NCBI GenBank assembly: GCA_013140485.1
Contig: JABFSS010000032.1
Location: 1-11,135 of the forward strand
Reading direction: 5' to 3'
Length of the DNA: 11,135 bases
DNA from: Candidatus Peribacteraceae bacterium
Lineage (GTDB): Bacteria; Patescibacteriota; Gracilibacteria; Peribacterales; Peribacteraceae
Shown here in pieces: positions 1 to 5,541 of this stretch; the first letter of the stretch is position 1, and each line of letters opens with the position of its first letter. Below the pieces are notes generated by a model. It made no database searches, was not told where the DNA came from, and worked only from the letters and a program-made list of their open reading frames with translations. The position numbers were made by a program, and so were the translations under genes.

Positions 1-45
1 ATTGCGTTCGATCACCGCGTTGAGTGATTCTTCTATATTTGGCAT
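1..45 (-). CDS. 5' end of a leftward gene of unknown function (partial)
   Basis: Only the first 15 codons are in the window; they read MPNIEESLNAVIERN and continue past base 1. The ATG is at 45-43. A -10-like hexamer TATCAT (minus strand, 53-58) lies exactly 7 nt before the ATG, so the message could be leaderless. The peptide has an ordinary amphipathic composition, but it is too short to assign a family. The gene would be divergent from the tRNA gene. Confidence is modest because a 15-codon open frame can occur by chance; the main support is the well-placed -10. Confidence 0.4.
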   Translation of the reverse strand, partial: MPNIEESLNAVIERN

Positions 46-70
46 CCCTCGCATGATAGTCGATGTTCGG

Positions 71-76
71 TATACT
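71..76 (+). promoter_or_regulatory. Putative -10 box for the tRNA-Pro gene
   Basis: TATACT ends 11 nt before the first base of the mature tRNA, so transcription would begin a few bases upstream of it. No convincing -35 is seen at 16-18 nt spacing. Confidence 0.45.
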
Positions 77-87
77 CGCTGCGCCTT

Positions 88-164
88 CGGGACGTAGCTC
101 AGTTGGCTAGAGCGCTTGCATGGGATGCAAGAGGTCGCAGGTTCAAGTCCTGTCGTCCCGACCA
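88..164 (+). tRNA. tRNA-Pro (anticodon GGG), CCA encoded
   Basis: A full cloverleaf can be folded by eye. The acceptor stem pairs 88-94 (CGGGACG) with 154-160 (CGTCCCG). The D stem pairs 97-100 with 110-113. The anticodon stem pairs CTTGC (115-119) with GCAAG (127-131) around a 7-nt loop, ATGGGAT, giving anticodon GGG at 122-124. The variable loop is 5 nt (132-136). The T stem pairs 137-141 with 149-153, with one G-U pair, and carries the TTCAAGT loop. The discriminator is A161 and CCA is encoded at 162-164. The C1-G72 end pair is typical of bacterial proline tRNAs. No duplicate of its 3' end is seen elsewhere in the window, so there is no sign that it served as an integration site here. Confidence 0.96.
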
Positions 165-168
165 AACA

Positions 169-196
169 TTGACTTAATAGATAAAAATGCTAATTT
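169..196 (+). promoter_or_regulatory. Promoter of the D-amino-acid-oxidase-like gene, leaderless arrangement
   Basis: TTGACT (169-174), a 16-nt spacer, then TAATTT (191-196), preceded by TGC (188-190), which is an extended -10 element. Only 6 nt separate the -10 from the ATG at 203, so transcription would begin at or next to the start codon. It begins 5 nt after the tRNA CCA end, so the gene need not depend on readthrough from the tRNA. Confidence 0.55.
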
Positions 197-202
197 GTCA
201 TT

Positions 203-1240
203 ATGGCGCCTGAAACATCTCAACGAGATCCGCATTCAGGAAAAATCCGCACACAATCCAAGCAACCCGTCCTCATTCTTGGTACGGGTATTTCGGGCTT
301 GTCGGTTGCGAACGAACTTCTTACGAGCGGGAAGTACGACGTGACGCATTGGTCAGATCGTCCGGTGGAGCAGATGACTTCCAGCAAGGCAGCAGCGTTT
401 TGGTATCCGGTGTGTGTGGAAGGGAAAGAGGAGCAGATTGTCGAATGGTCCGAACAAACGTTGCATCATTTTCTCGGCCTTCTCTCGACTCCCAATGCGG
501 GAGTATCCATGAAGGAAACGTGCGAGCTTCATCGAAAGCCGAAGGAAAAAGATCCTGCATGGGCGCGGGTTGTTGCGGATTTTCGGCATGCGAAGCGTTC
601 TGACCTTCCTCAGGAATTCGTCAGTGCATATCTTCTCACCGTCCCCGTTGCCATGACGCGGTATTACCTGGAATATATGCTGCAAAAGAATGTCGCGCGT
701 GGAGCAAAGATCGAAGCCAAGCATGTCGATGATATCCAAGAGGCGCTTGATCAGTACGATGTAGTAGTGAACTGCACTGGTATGGGTGCGCGTGATCTTG
801 GTGGTGCGAAAGACGACAAGATGCTTGCGGTGCGCGGAGATCTGGTTCGTATAAAGAACCCCGGTAATATTTCAGATATTCTGATGGATGAAGACAATCC
901 GAAGGTTACGTATATTTGTCCTCGTACAGCTCCTGATCGTACGCAGAGCGACGTTATTCTCGGTGGTACCTTTGATGAGGGAAACGAAAAAACGGAAATT
1001 GATGAGGATGTTGCACAAGGCATCATCGAGCGCTGTGCGCAGTTCCATGAATCGATCCGTGGAATGAAGCCTCTCGAGCATATTGTTGGACATCGTCCCA
1101 AGCGTAAAGGAGGCGTCCGCGTGGAAGAGGAATCAAGGTCGGGGGGAAAGCGTCTCGTGTGGAACGTCGGACACGGCGGAAGCGGGTTCACGATCGCGCA
1201 AGGCTGTGCTGCAGATGTGGTTAAACTGATCGGAAAATAA
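203..1240 (+). CDS. D-amino-acid oxidase-like FAD-dependent oxidoreductase
   Basis: Predicted to oxidise a D-amino acid (or related amine) with FAD to the imino/keto acid, releasing ammonia and peroxide; cytosolic, with no signal peptide. The N-terminal Rossmann motif is G27-x-G29-x-x-G32 within ILGTGISGL. The C-terminal region matches the DAO family closely: GHRPKR (296-301), whose R298 is in the place of the substrate-carboxylate-binding arginine of eukaryotic DAO, and GHGGSGFT (323-330), the glycine-rich segment near the flavin. At 345 residues it is close to the usual family length of about 340-350. The ATG at 203 has no Shine-Dalgarno but sits 6 nt after a -10 box; the first ~20 residues before the Rossmann strand are probably disordered. 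A DapF-fold racemase lies about 1.7 kb downstream, suggesting D-amino-acid turnover. The exact substrate cannot be read from sequence; glycine oxidase or another DAO-superfamily activity remains possible. Confidence 0.85.
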   Translation: MAPETSQRDPHSGKIRTQSKQPVLILGTGISGLSVANELLTSGKYDVTHWSDRPVEQMTSSKAAAFWYPVCVEGKEEQIVEWSEQTLHHFLGLLSTPNAGVSMKETCELHRKPKEKDPAWARVVADFRHAKRSDLPQEFVSAYLLTVPVAMTRYYLEYMLQKNVARGAKIEAKHVDDIQEALDQYDVVVNCTGMGARDLGGAKDDKMLAVRGDLVRIKNPGNISDILMDEDNPKVTYICPRTAPDRTQSDVILGGTFDEGNEKTEIDEDVAQGIIERCAQFHESIRGMKPLEHIVGHRPKRKGGVRVEEESRSGGKRLVWNVGHGGSGFTIAQGCAADVVKLIGK

Positions 1241-1277
1241 ACACGTCCCGTTCGTCAAAAAGTGGCCCTTTAGACCA

Positions 1278-1307
1278 TTGAATCTTCCGTGCATTCACGT
1301 GTAGTCT
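1278..1307 (+). promoter_or_regulatory. Weak candidate promoter for the 535-residue unknown gene
   Basis: TTGAAT (1278-1283), an 18-nt spacer and TAGTCT (1302-1307). Transcription would begin about 1314, after the possible GTG start at 1308 and before the ATG at 1323, which favours the ATG. The match to consensus is moderate. Confidence 0.3.
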
Positions 1308-1322
1308 GTGTCGTCAAAATTC

Positions 1323-2930
1323 ATGACATCTGATAACACCACTTTCCTCGAAGATAACGACCCCGCGCAGCCGACGCCGTCTCCAGGCGCTGTGGTGACA
1401 GGGGCATCGAGTTTGGATGAACGTTTCACCGTTCTCAAAGACCGCGTTCTCGCCAAGAGGCCTATTTTGCGCAGCATACTCAAGAAAAAGGGGAACAAGC
1501 CGCTGTACGAGTACTCCAACGAATACGTCGACGTGAACTTGAACCCGACGATCATGAAACGTCAGCATGAGTGCCTCTCGACCATTCATGAGGCCACGAA
1601 GGAGCGCTACGGAGAGGAAACGGCCGACAGCGTCGTTGCGCAATTGGAAAAGCACTACTTCGTGTCGACCGCAGACCATGTGGGACCGATGGTGCATCCC
1701 TTCTTCGTCAATTCCAACATCCTGACGGCCCTCGCCCAGGAAGCCCTTTCCGATCCCACTCTCCGCTATCTCGTCGTGCTCGCCTGCGCGAACATTTCCC
1801 TCAACAATTCTTCTTTCCCCCGCGGACTGTTCTTCAATTCCTACAAAAACGATACGCTCCGTCAGCATCGCCTGGCATTCCTGCCGAGCAACTCCCATTC
1901 TTCTTCGGTCTACAATTTCCGTCCGTATACCAAGCAGGAAATCGCGAAAGTCGAGAATCAACTGGAGGAGATCGCCAAAACCGGCGAGGTGGAACCGGCG
2001 CACATCGAGCGGCTGCACGACCTGATCCGTTCCGTCTACGCGACGCCGGAGATTCTCGCCGCGGGCAGCTACCGGGAACAGGTGGCAAAAACGAACCGCC
2101 AGTTGTGGAAAAAATTCTTCGAGAAGTCCGATGCGAAGATTCCGGAACTTCTGTATCTGGATCAGGAGGACATCGTCGTGCGGTTGCTCACCAAATACCA
2201 TCTGACGCAGGACACCGTTCTCAACCATATTCTTTTTGATCCGACGTACGAGCCGTACATCAATGCAAATTTTGAGGGCATCTTCGGCTCCTTCTCCCGT
2301 AAAGACGCGGTGGGCACCTATCTGTTCTGGGCCCTCCCAAAGGGGGAGAAATTGAATAAGCAGCTGTGGCGTAAAGGCAACTATCTGGTGACCAAGAACG
2401 AGTCGTACAAGATCGAACTGCATCCCGAAGCGATTCGCGAAGCCATGCTCAACAAGGAACTTGTCCCGAGCCTGCTGCTCAACTTCATGACCATCAGTTT
2501 CTATTACGGGCTCAAATGCCTCGGGGGATTCAGCCAGGTCAACTATCTGACACTCATGAAGAATTCCTACATCAAGATGAATGCCGATCTGAGCAATTAC
2601 CGCAGCATCGAGACGTGTGCGCGCGCGCAGACGAAGGAAATCTGCTGCGGTCTCTCGCTGGCGTTCCTCGGGTATAACGAGAACTCCATCGGCCTTGCGA
2701 GCGGCATCGATTTGTTCCTGCATAGCGATGCCGATAGCTGGAATAAGATTCGCGCCCTGAGCAAGAAGATCACACTCGAGGAATCGCTCAATCCGCTGAT
2801 GCCGGACATTTACCGCATTTCGTACGATGAGAAGGAGTGGGAACCGGATTTGCTCCAGCTCACGAACGAAGACATCACGCGGCACACCGGACTGCGCAAT
2901 AAAATCGATCCCTGCATTTCTCTCTCCTGA
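1323..2930 (+). CDS. Protein of unknown function (535 aa), coupled to a DapF-fold racemase
   Basis: I do not recognise the family. The protein looks soluble and mainly helical, rich in Tyr, Phe, Asn and Leu, without a signal peptide. The first ~30 residues are acidic and Pro/Ser/Thr-rich, probably disordered. Conspicuous stretches are HPFFVNSN (near residue 125), a hydrophobic strand followed by NISLNNSSFPRG (about 150-170), a Ser/His/Asn segment shortly after it, and a long hydrophobic stretch around 380-405 (LVPSLLLNFMTISFYYGLKC) that is more likely a buried core than a membrane span. No Rossmann, P-loop or metal-site signature is evident. An in-frame GTG at 1308 would add five residues; the ATG is preferred because the candidate transcription start falls between them. 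The stop is 4 nt before the start of the racemase gene, so the two are very likely one operon and functionally linked. A long open frame on the other strand is a composition shadow: its product is Arg/His-rich and it also covers the racemase. Confidence 0.75.
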   Translation: MTSDNTTFLEDNDPAQPTPSPGAVVTGASSLDERFTVLKDRVLAKRPILRSILKKKGNKPLYEYSNEYVDVNLNPTIMKRQHECLSTIHEATKERYGEETADSVVAQLEKHYFVSTADHVGPMVHPFFVNSNILTALAQEALSDPTLRYLVVLACANISLNNSSFPRGLFFNSYKNDTLRQHRLAFLPSNSHSSSVYNFRPYTKQEIAKVENQLEEIAKTGEVEPAHIERLHDLIRSVYATPEILAAGSYREQVAKTNRQLWKKFFEKSDAKIPELLYLDQEDIVVRLLTKYHLTQDTVLNHILFDPTYEPYINANFEGIFGSFSRKDAVGTYLFWALPKGEKLNKQLWRKGNYLVTKNESYKIELHPEAIREAMLNKELVPSLLLNFMTISFYYGLKCLGGFSQVNYLTLMKNSYIKMNADLSNYRSIETCARAQTKEICCGLSLAFLGYNENSIGLASGIDLFLHSDADSWNKIRALSKKITLEESLNPLMPDIYRISYDEKEWEPDLLQLTNEDITRHTGLRNKIDPCISLS

Positions 2931-2934
2931 TCCC

Positions 2935-3693
2935 GTGCCCCGCGTTTCTTTCCATATTCTCTGGCCCGGCGGCAACACCACGGCTCTCGTCGAGGGTGAA
3001 TTTCCGCTCGCGAAACGAAAAGAGATTTCGGCGGCGATCATCAAGAAACATCCCGACGTCGAACAGGTGGGCTATCTTCACAAGCCAAAAGATCCCGCTG
3101 CGGACATTCATTTGGAAATGACCGGCGGAGAATTTTGCGGCAATGCGACGCGCTGTGCCGCATTCTTTTGGGCGAGGAAGACCGGTAAAAACAATTTGCT
3201 CGTGGAGGTCTCCGGCATGGACGAGCTGGTGGACGCGGTCGTCTCCAACGAGGACTGTTCCATTCTCGTTCCTCCCGAAATGGTCCGGGGCGTGCGGGAT
3301 CTTCCCGAAGGCACGATGGTCGATTTGGAAGGCATCTCGCACCTCATCATCGAGGGAGCGACGTTGCCGGAAGCGGAGATCCACCGCGTGCTTGAGCCGC
3401 ACAAATATCTCCCGGCGGTCGGTGCGATCTTCACGACATTCTCGAAGAACGCGGCGACGATCGATCCGTACGTGTACTTCCTCCAGGGATCGACGCCCGT
3501 GCTGATCCGCGAGACCGCCTGCGCTTCGGGGAGCATCGCCGCCGGCGTCGTCCTCCACCGCAATATCAAAGCCGATATCTTCTACGACATCACCCAGCCG
3601 ACGGGCGAGAAATACCGGGTGAAATTCATGCATGACAGCATCGCGATCCGGGGGCCTGTGAAGTACGTGGGAACCAAGGAATTGTATGTATAA
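2935..3693 (+). CDS. Diaminopimelate epimerase-fold amino-acid racemase/epimerase (two-cysteine type)
   Basis: Predicted cofactor-independent (PLP-free) racemase that inverts the alpha carbon of an amino acid using two cysteines as acid and base. The first is C68 in GGEFCGNATR (64-73), matching the CGN active-site motif of DapF-family enzymes. The second is C196 in ETACASGS (193-200), matching the second active-site loop. WPGGNTT (10-16) corresponds to the GN/GND segment at the family N-terminus. Length is 252 residues, slightly short of DapF (about 275). The GGEFCGNA form resembles the histidine racemase (CntK-like) branch more than true DapF, but this is by eye only. The start is taken as GTG 2935, 4 nt after the upstream stop; the frame is open further upstream, but that part overlaps the preceding gene and does not look like the family. 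There is no Shine-Dalgarno, so translation is probably coupled. Fold assignment is firm; substrate is not. Confidence 0.8.
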   Translation: MPRVSFHILWPGGNTTALVEGEFPLAKRKEISAAIIKKHPDVEQVGYLHKPKDPAADIHLEMTGGEFCGNATRCAAFFWARKTGKNNLLVEVSGMDELVDAVVSNEDCSILVPPEMVRGVRDLPEGTMVDLEGISHLIIEGATLPEAEIHRVLEPHKYLPAVGAIFTTFSKNAATIDPYVYFLQGSTPVLIRETACASGSIAAGVVLHRNIKADIFYDITQPTGEKYRVKFMHDSIAIRGPVKYVGTKELYV

Positions 3694-3729
3694 GGCGATT
3701 CAAGTAAACATGGCCAAATCGGCGAATTA

Positions 3730-3758
3730 TTGACATAAATCAACAAAGATTGTAAAAT
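3730..3758 (+). promoter_or_regulatory. Strong sigma70-type promoter of the 387-residue gene
   Basis: Consensus TTGACA (3730-3735), 17-nt spacer, TAAAAT (3753-3758). The predicted start of transcription is about 3765, giving a 5' leader of roughly 140 nt before the TTG start at 3907. This is the best promoter in the window. Confidence 0.75.
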
Positions 3759-3764
3759 TACAAT
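3749..3764 (+). promoter_or_regulatory. Perfect palindrome over the -10 box, candidate operator
   Basis: ATTGTAA-AA-TTACAAT: two perfect 7-nt arms around a 2-nt centre. It covers the whole -10 hexamer and ends at the predicted transcription start. Position and symmetry are those of a repressor operator for a dimeric regulator. No regulator is recognised in the window, and the sequence does not clearly match one known operator consensus. Confidence 0.5.
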
Positions 3765-3789
3765 TAGGTTCTTTTCATCATCGGCTGGT
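3764..3789 (+). repeat. Left arm of a long-range inverted repeat (pairs with 5097-5118)
   Basis: TTAGGTTCTTTTCA (3764-3777) is the exact reverse complement of 5105-5118. After a 6-nt gap, GCTGGT (3784-3789) is the reverse complement of ACCAGC (5097-5102), which is separated from its 14-mer by 2 nt. Together these give 20 paired bases with one internal loop. The arm begins at the predicted transcription start, so it would be the extreme 5' end of the message. Confidence 0.7.
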
Positions 3790-3806
3790 TGAAAAATAGA
3801 CGGTTT

Positions 3807-3889
3807 GGAAGAGAAAAAAATAGTAATTCTGCCTCAGCGGAATTTTCAGCACGTTCCCCTTGGGCAGAATTACCGTTTCTTTTCTTTTC
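3807..3889 (+). promoter_or_regulatory. Long leader hairpin ending just before the Shine-Dalgarno
   Basis: The core is a perfect 11-bp stem, GTAATTCTGCC (3823-3833) with GGCAGAATTAC (3863-3873), around a 29-nt loop that contains a further short GGAA/TTCC pairing. Outside the core, the purine run 3807-3822 pairs with the pyrimidine run 3874-3889 with a few mismatches and G-U pairs, lengthening the stem to about 27 bp. The 3' arm ends 4 nt before AAGGAGG (3894-3900). It could be an attenuator, a ribosome-access switch, a protein-binding site or an mRNA-stabilising structure. It does not match a riboswitch class that I recognise. Confidence 0.55.
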
Positions 3890-3906
3890 TCTCAAGGAGG
3901 TGTTGC

Positions 3907-5070
3907 TTGAAAAGCACACTGTACGAACGATGGAGGTCTGAGCCGTTCCCCGTCAGGCTCCCCGATGATGACTCCGGCTACCGAGGCGTTGCGTTGCACC
4001 ACAGCGACCTTTGCATGGCAAAGGTGACTGACTGCATCACGCGATGCCCGTACGACGGCGTCAGCATCCACGGCAAAGCGGATGAGAGTCTGCGACTGCC
4101 GGGCGGCCTGAAGGACGGCGCCATGTACGGCGTCGAGCATGTCGTCAAAGCCATCGAGTTCGGAAATGCCGAACTGAAAACGATGTCGGGTGGCACCCGG
4201 CAGCTCGTCGCCCTCGAATTCATCCGCACGCCGAAACGCCAAGAAGCCGGGAATCGGGATACGCATCTCAAGATGCTGGCGCAGGCCGGCATCAAGAGAC
4301 CGACCCCTGCGCAAATCTACCAGTACGGCGTGCAAGCGGATGAAATCTTTTCGTACGTCGGCCCCGATGTAACGCGAAGCGAGTATGCGGCGCTCGTAAA
4401 AAAGCTGCTCAAAAATGACAAGCTCCTCGCGGAGCTTCGGCAAGCTGCCGGCATCCCCGGCAGCAACCCGATCGACGGCATTCTCGCGGAATACATTGCC
4501 ATGGCCGTCAACCTTGGCGGCGTGGAAGATGTATCCGAGGCAGGCCTCATCCTGCCTGGAAGCATGATGGTCCACGGCGGATCGGCGGTCGATCTCATGA
4601 TCGCCGATGAGAAAGGGTGCATTCGCTCCCTTCTGCCCTATGACTATCTCAAACTGCCGGGCGCAATCGCGTACCGGTGGACTGAGAACCCCGCCAACCG
4701 GGAAGTCCTCATCGCCCAAGCGAAAGTTTGCCCCATCCTGGGGCAGCACTTCCGCGATCTGGGATTCAGCACCCCAGATGATCTCACCACCGAGGTCTGG
4801 AACGATTACGCTGCCGACAACCGCGTGCAGGTCAAACTGCTGATAAAGCTGGGAGCAATCACGTACGGCCCGGAACGCTGGCACTACGAGATCGGTACCT
4901 TGGTATTCGGTCTCGATGGCAAGCCAGCACTGAAGGATCAGCTGTTCGATGAATTTCCCATCAGCGGGGGTCCCGGTTTCACCGTCGTGAAGAATCCCAT
5001 GGGCCAAGCCGTGTACCACACGGCTGTAACCCAGGCTGCCCTGCGCAAGCAGGGTCTGCTCGTGGAGTAA
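3907..5070 (+). CDS. Protein of unknown function (387 aa) with its own strongly signalled transcription unit
   Basis: I do not recognise the family. The start is TTG 3907: AAGGAGG (3894-3900) lies 6 nt before it, the best ribosome binding site in the window. An in-frame TTG at 3805 would place the leader hairpin inside the coding sequence and is rejected. The product looks soluble and mixed alpha/beta. Near the N-terminus is a cysteine cluster, C36-x6-C43-x3-C47, followed by Gly-rich loops (LPGG, SGGTR). The middle third is helical and charged. Further Gly-rich segments are LPGSMMVHGGSAVD and, near the C-terminus, ISGGPGFTVV. There are no membrane segments or signal peptide. It sits between its own promoter and operator-like palindrome and a strong terminator, so it is monocistronic and probably regulated. 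The 14-nt complementary ends could alternatively be terminal repeats of a small mobile unit, but the protein does not resemble a transposase. Confidence 0.78.
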   Translation: MKSTLYERWRSEPFPVRLPDDDSGYRGVALHHSDLCMAKVTDCITRCPYDGVSIHGKADESLRLPGGLKDGAMYGVEHVVKAIEFGNAELKTMSGGTRQLVALEFIRTPKRQEAGNRDTHLKMLAQAGIKRPTPAQIYQYGVQADEIFSYVGPDVTRSEYAALVKKLLKNDKLLAELRQAAGIPGSNPIDGILAEYIAMAVNLGGVEDVSEAGLILPGSMMVHGGSAVDLMIADEKGCIRSLLPYDYLKLPGAIAYRWTENPANREVLIAQAKVCPILGQHFRDLGFSTPDDLTTEVWNDYAADNRVQVKLLIKLGAITYGPERWHYEIGTLVFGLDGKPALKDQLFDEFPISGGPGFTVVKNPMGQAVYHTAVTQAALRKQGLLVE

Positions 5071-5078
5071 TTGTTTTG

Positions 5079-5096
5079 GGCGCCAAGGATGGCGCC
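5079..5096 (+). other. Short GC-rich hairpin just after the stop codon
   Basis: GGCGCCA (5079-5085), AGGA loop, TGGCGCC (5090-5096): a perfect 7-bp stem 8 nt after the TAA. It has no T-run, so it is probably not a terminator on its own. It may protect the 3' end or act with the larger hairpin downstream. Confidence 0.5.
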
Positions 5097-5118
5097 ACCA
5101 GCTGTGAAAAGAACCTAA
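5097..5118 (+). repeat. Right arm of the long-range inverted repeat (pairs with 3764-3789)
   Basis: ACCAGC (5097-5102), a 2-nt gap, then TGAAAAGAACCTAA (5105-5118). The last part (GAACC, 5111-5115) also pairs locally with GGTTC (5145-5149) at the foot of the terminator hairpin, so local and long-range pairing are mutually exclusive. Confidence 0.7.
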
Positions 5119-5160
5119 GGGGGCTCGCCGCAAGGCGAGCCTCCGGTTCAATATTTCTTC
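5111..5160 (+). terminator. Intrinsic terminator of the 387-residue gene
   Basis: An 11-bp stem, 5119-5129 with 5134-5144 (one G-U pair), is closed by a GCAA tetraloop, a stable GNRA loop. Below it, GAACC (5111-5115) pairs with GGTTC (5145-5149) across a TAA bulge. A T-rich tail (5151-5160, ATATTTCTTC) follows. The stem is strong and the U-tract imperfect. The antitoxin gene on the other strand ends about 75 nt downstream, so the terminator may serve both directions. Confidence 0.75.
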
Positions 5161-5233
5161 ACATCAGGATAGAACAAAGAGGAGGTATACTCGTTGTATG
5201 GATTCCTACAAAAATATCTGAGGAATCACTTCA

Positions 5234-5482
5234 CTAATCGCTGATCTTGTTTTTGGATGCTCTCACCTTCAAGCGCGCCCAAAATTCTTCGTGGGAAATA
5301 AATTTCGCATCTTTCGTATCGCGTGGCTCCGAAATTCGTCGGGCTAAGATCATATCCTCTTCCGTTTCCAGACCGAGCTTCAGCAACTTTGACGCTTTCT
5401 TCTCCAGCGCAATCTTGTCGCGTTGTGCGGCTTTCTTCAGGTAGAACGCGGTATCGCCAATGACGGTCACGGTCAGTTTCAT
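5234..5482 (-). CDS. Ribbon-helix-helix (RelB/ParD-like) antitoxin, no toxin partner seen
   Basis: A protein of 82 residues. The N-terminus (MKLTVTVIGDTAFYLKKAAQ) fits the short beta-strand and first helix of an RHH DNA-binding domain, which usually dimerises and autorepresses its operon. The second half is charged, with the segment FISHEEFWARL (about 61-71), resembling the toxin-wrapping C-terminus of RelB-family antitoxins. A RelE/ParE toxin would be expected directly downstream (leftwards, below 5234), but that space is only the terminator of the convergent gene, so this antitoxin is orphaned. It is divergent from the MntA-HepT pair, 59 nt apart. A -10 (TACAAT, 5490-5495) lies exactly 7 nt before the ATG, so it is probably leaderless. 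RHH assignment is by pattern and is likely but not certain. Confidence 0.68.
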   Translation of the reverse strand: MKLTVTVIGDTAFYLKKAAQRDKIALEKKASKLLKLGLETEEDMILARRISEPRDTKDAKFISHEEFWARLKVRASKNKISD

Positions 5483-5489
5483 GGAGAGA

Positions 5490-5495
5490 ATTGTA
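5490..5495 (-). promoter_or_regulatory. -10 box of the antitoxin gene, leaderless position
   Basis: TACAAT on the minus strand, followed by 7 nt and then the ATG at 5482, so the A of the start codon is the likely first transcribed base. No strong -35 is seen. Confidence 0.45.
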
Positions 5496-5514
5496 GGATA
5501 CCCGCAGGGCGTTC

Positions 5515-5523
5515 TGCTATAAT
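5515..5523 (+). promoter_or_regulatory. Extended -10 promoter of the mntA-hepT operon
   Basis: TGC-TATAAT, a perfect extended -10. The -35 region is poor, as is usual for extended -10 promoters. The predicted start is about 5530, only some 12 nt before the ATG at 5542, leaving no room for a standard Shine-Dalgarno. It shares the 59-nt intergenic region with the divergent antitoxin promoter. Confidence 0.6.
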
Positions 5524-5541
5524 TTCTTCACTTTTCACAGC

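Noticed and set aside
88..164. tRNA-Pro as an attachment site for an integrated element ending in the window
   Set aside because: I found no second copy of the tRNA 3' end in the window and no integrase gene.
1314..3044. Long (576-codon) minus-strand open frame
   Set aside because: It covers the unknown 535-residue gene and the beginning of the racemase. Its product is Arg/His/Glu-rich with no family motif, while the plus strand has the DapF-fold active site and tight gene spacing. It is a composition shadow.
3805..3906. Upstream in-frame TTG start adding 34 residues to the 387-residue protein
   Set aside because: It would place the leader hairpin inside the coding sequence and has no Shine-Dalgarno, whereas TTG 3907 is 6 nt after AAGGAGG.
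3764..5118. Insertion sequence bounded by 14-bp terminal repeats
   Set aside because: No target-site duplication is seen outside the arms, and the enclosed protein has no transposase-like motif. RNA pairing of transcript ends is an equally good reading, so it is reported as a repeat and not as a mobile element.
3892..5151. Minus-strand open frame of 419 codons opposite the 387-residue gene
   Set aside because: The plus strand has a consensus promoter, a strong Shine-Dalgarno and a terminator. The minus product is Arg/His/Asp-rich and its frame runs through the terminator hairpin.
5198..5221. Tiny frame ATG...TGA (MDSYKNI) preceded by GAGGAGG and a TATACT hexamer
   Set aside because: Seven codons, a Shine-Dalgarno spacing that is too long, and no adequate -35; more likely chance, or a remnant of something lost downstream of the antitoxin gene.
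5501..5523. GCAG-N6-CTGC inverted repeat between the divergent TA genes as an RHH operator
   Set aside because: Only 4-bp arms that do not extend; too weak to annotate, although an operator in this region is expected.
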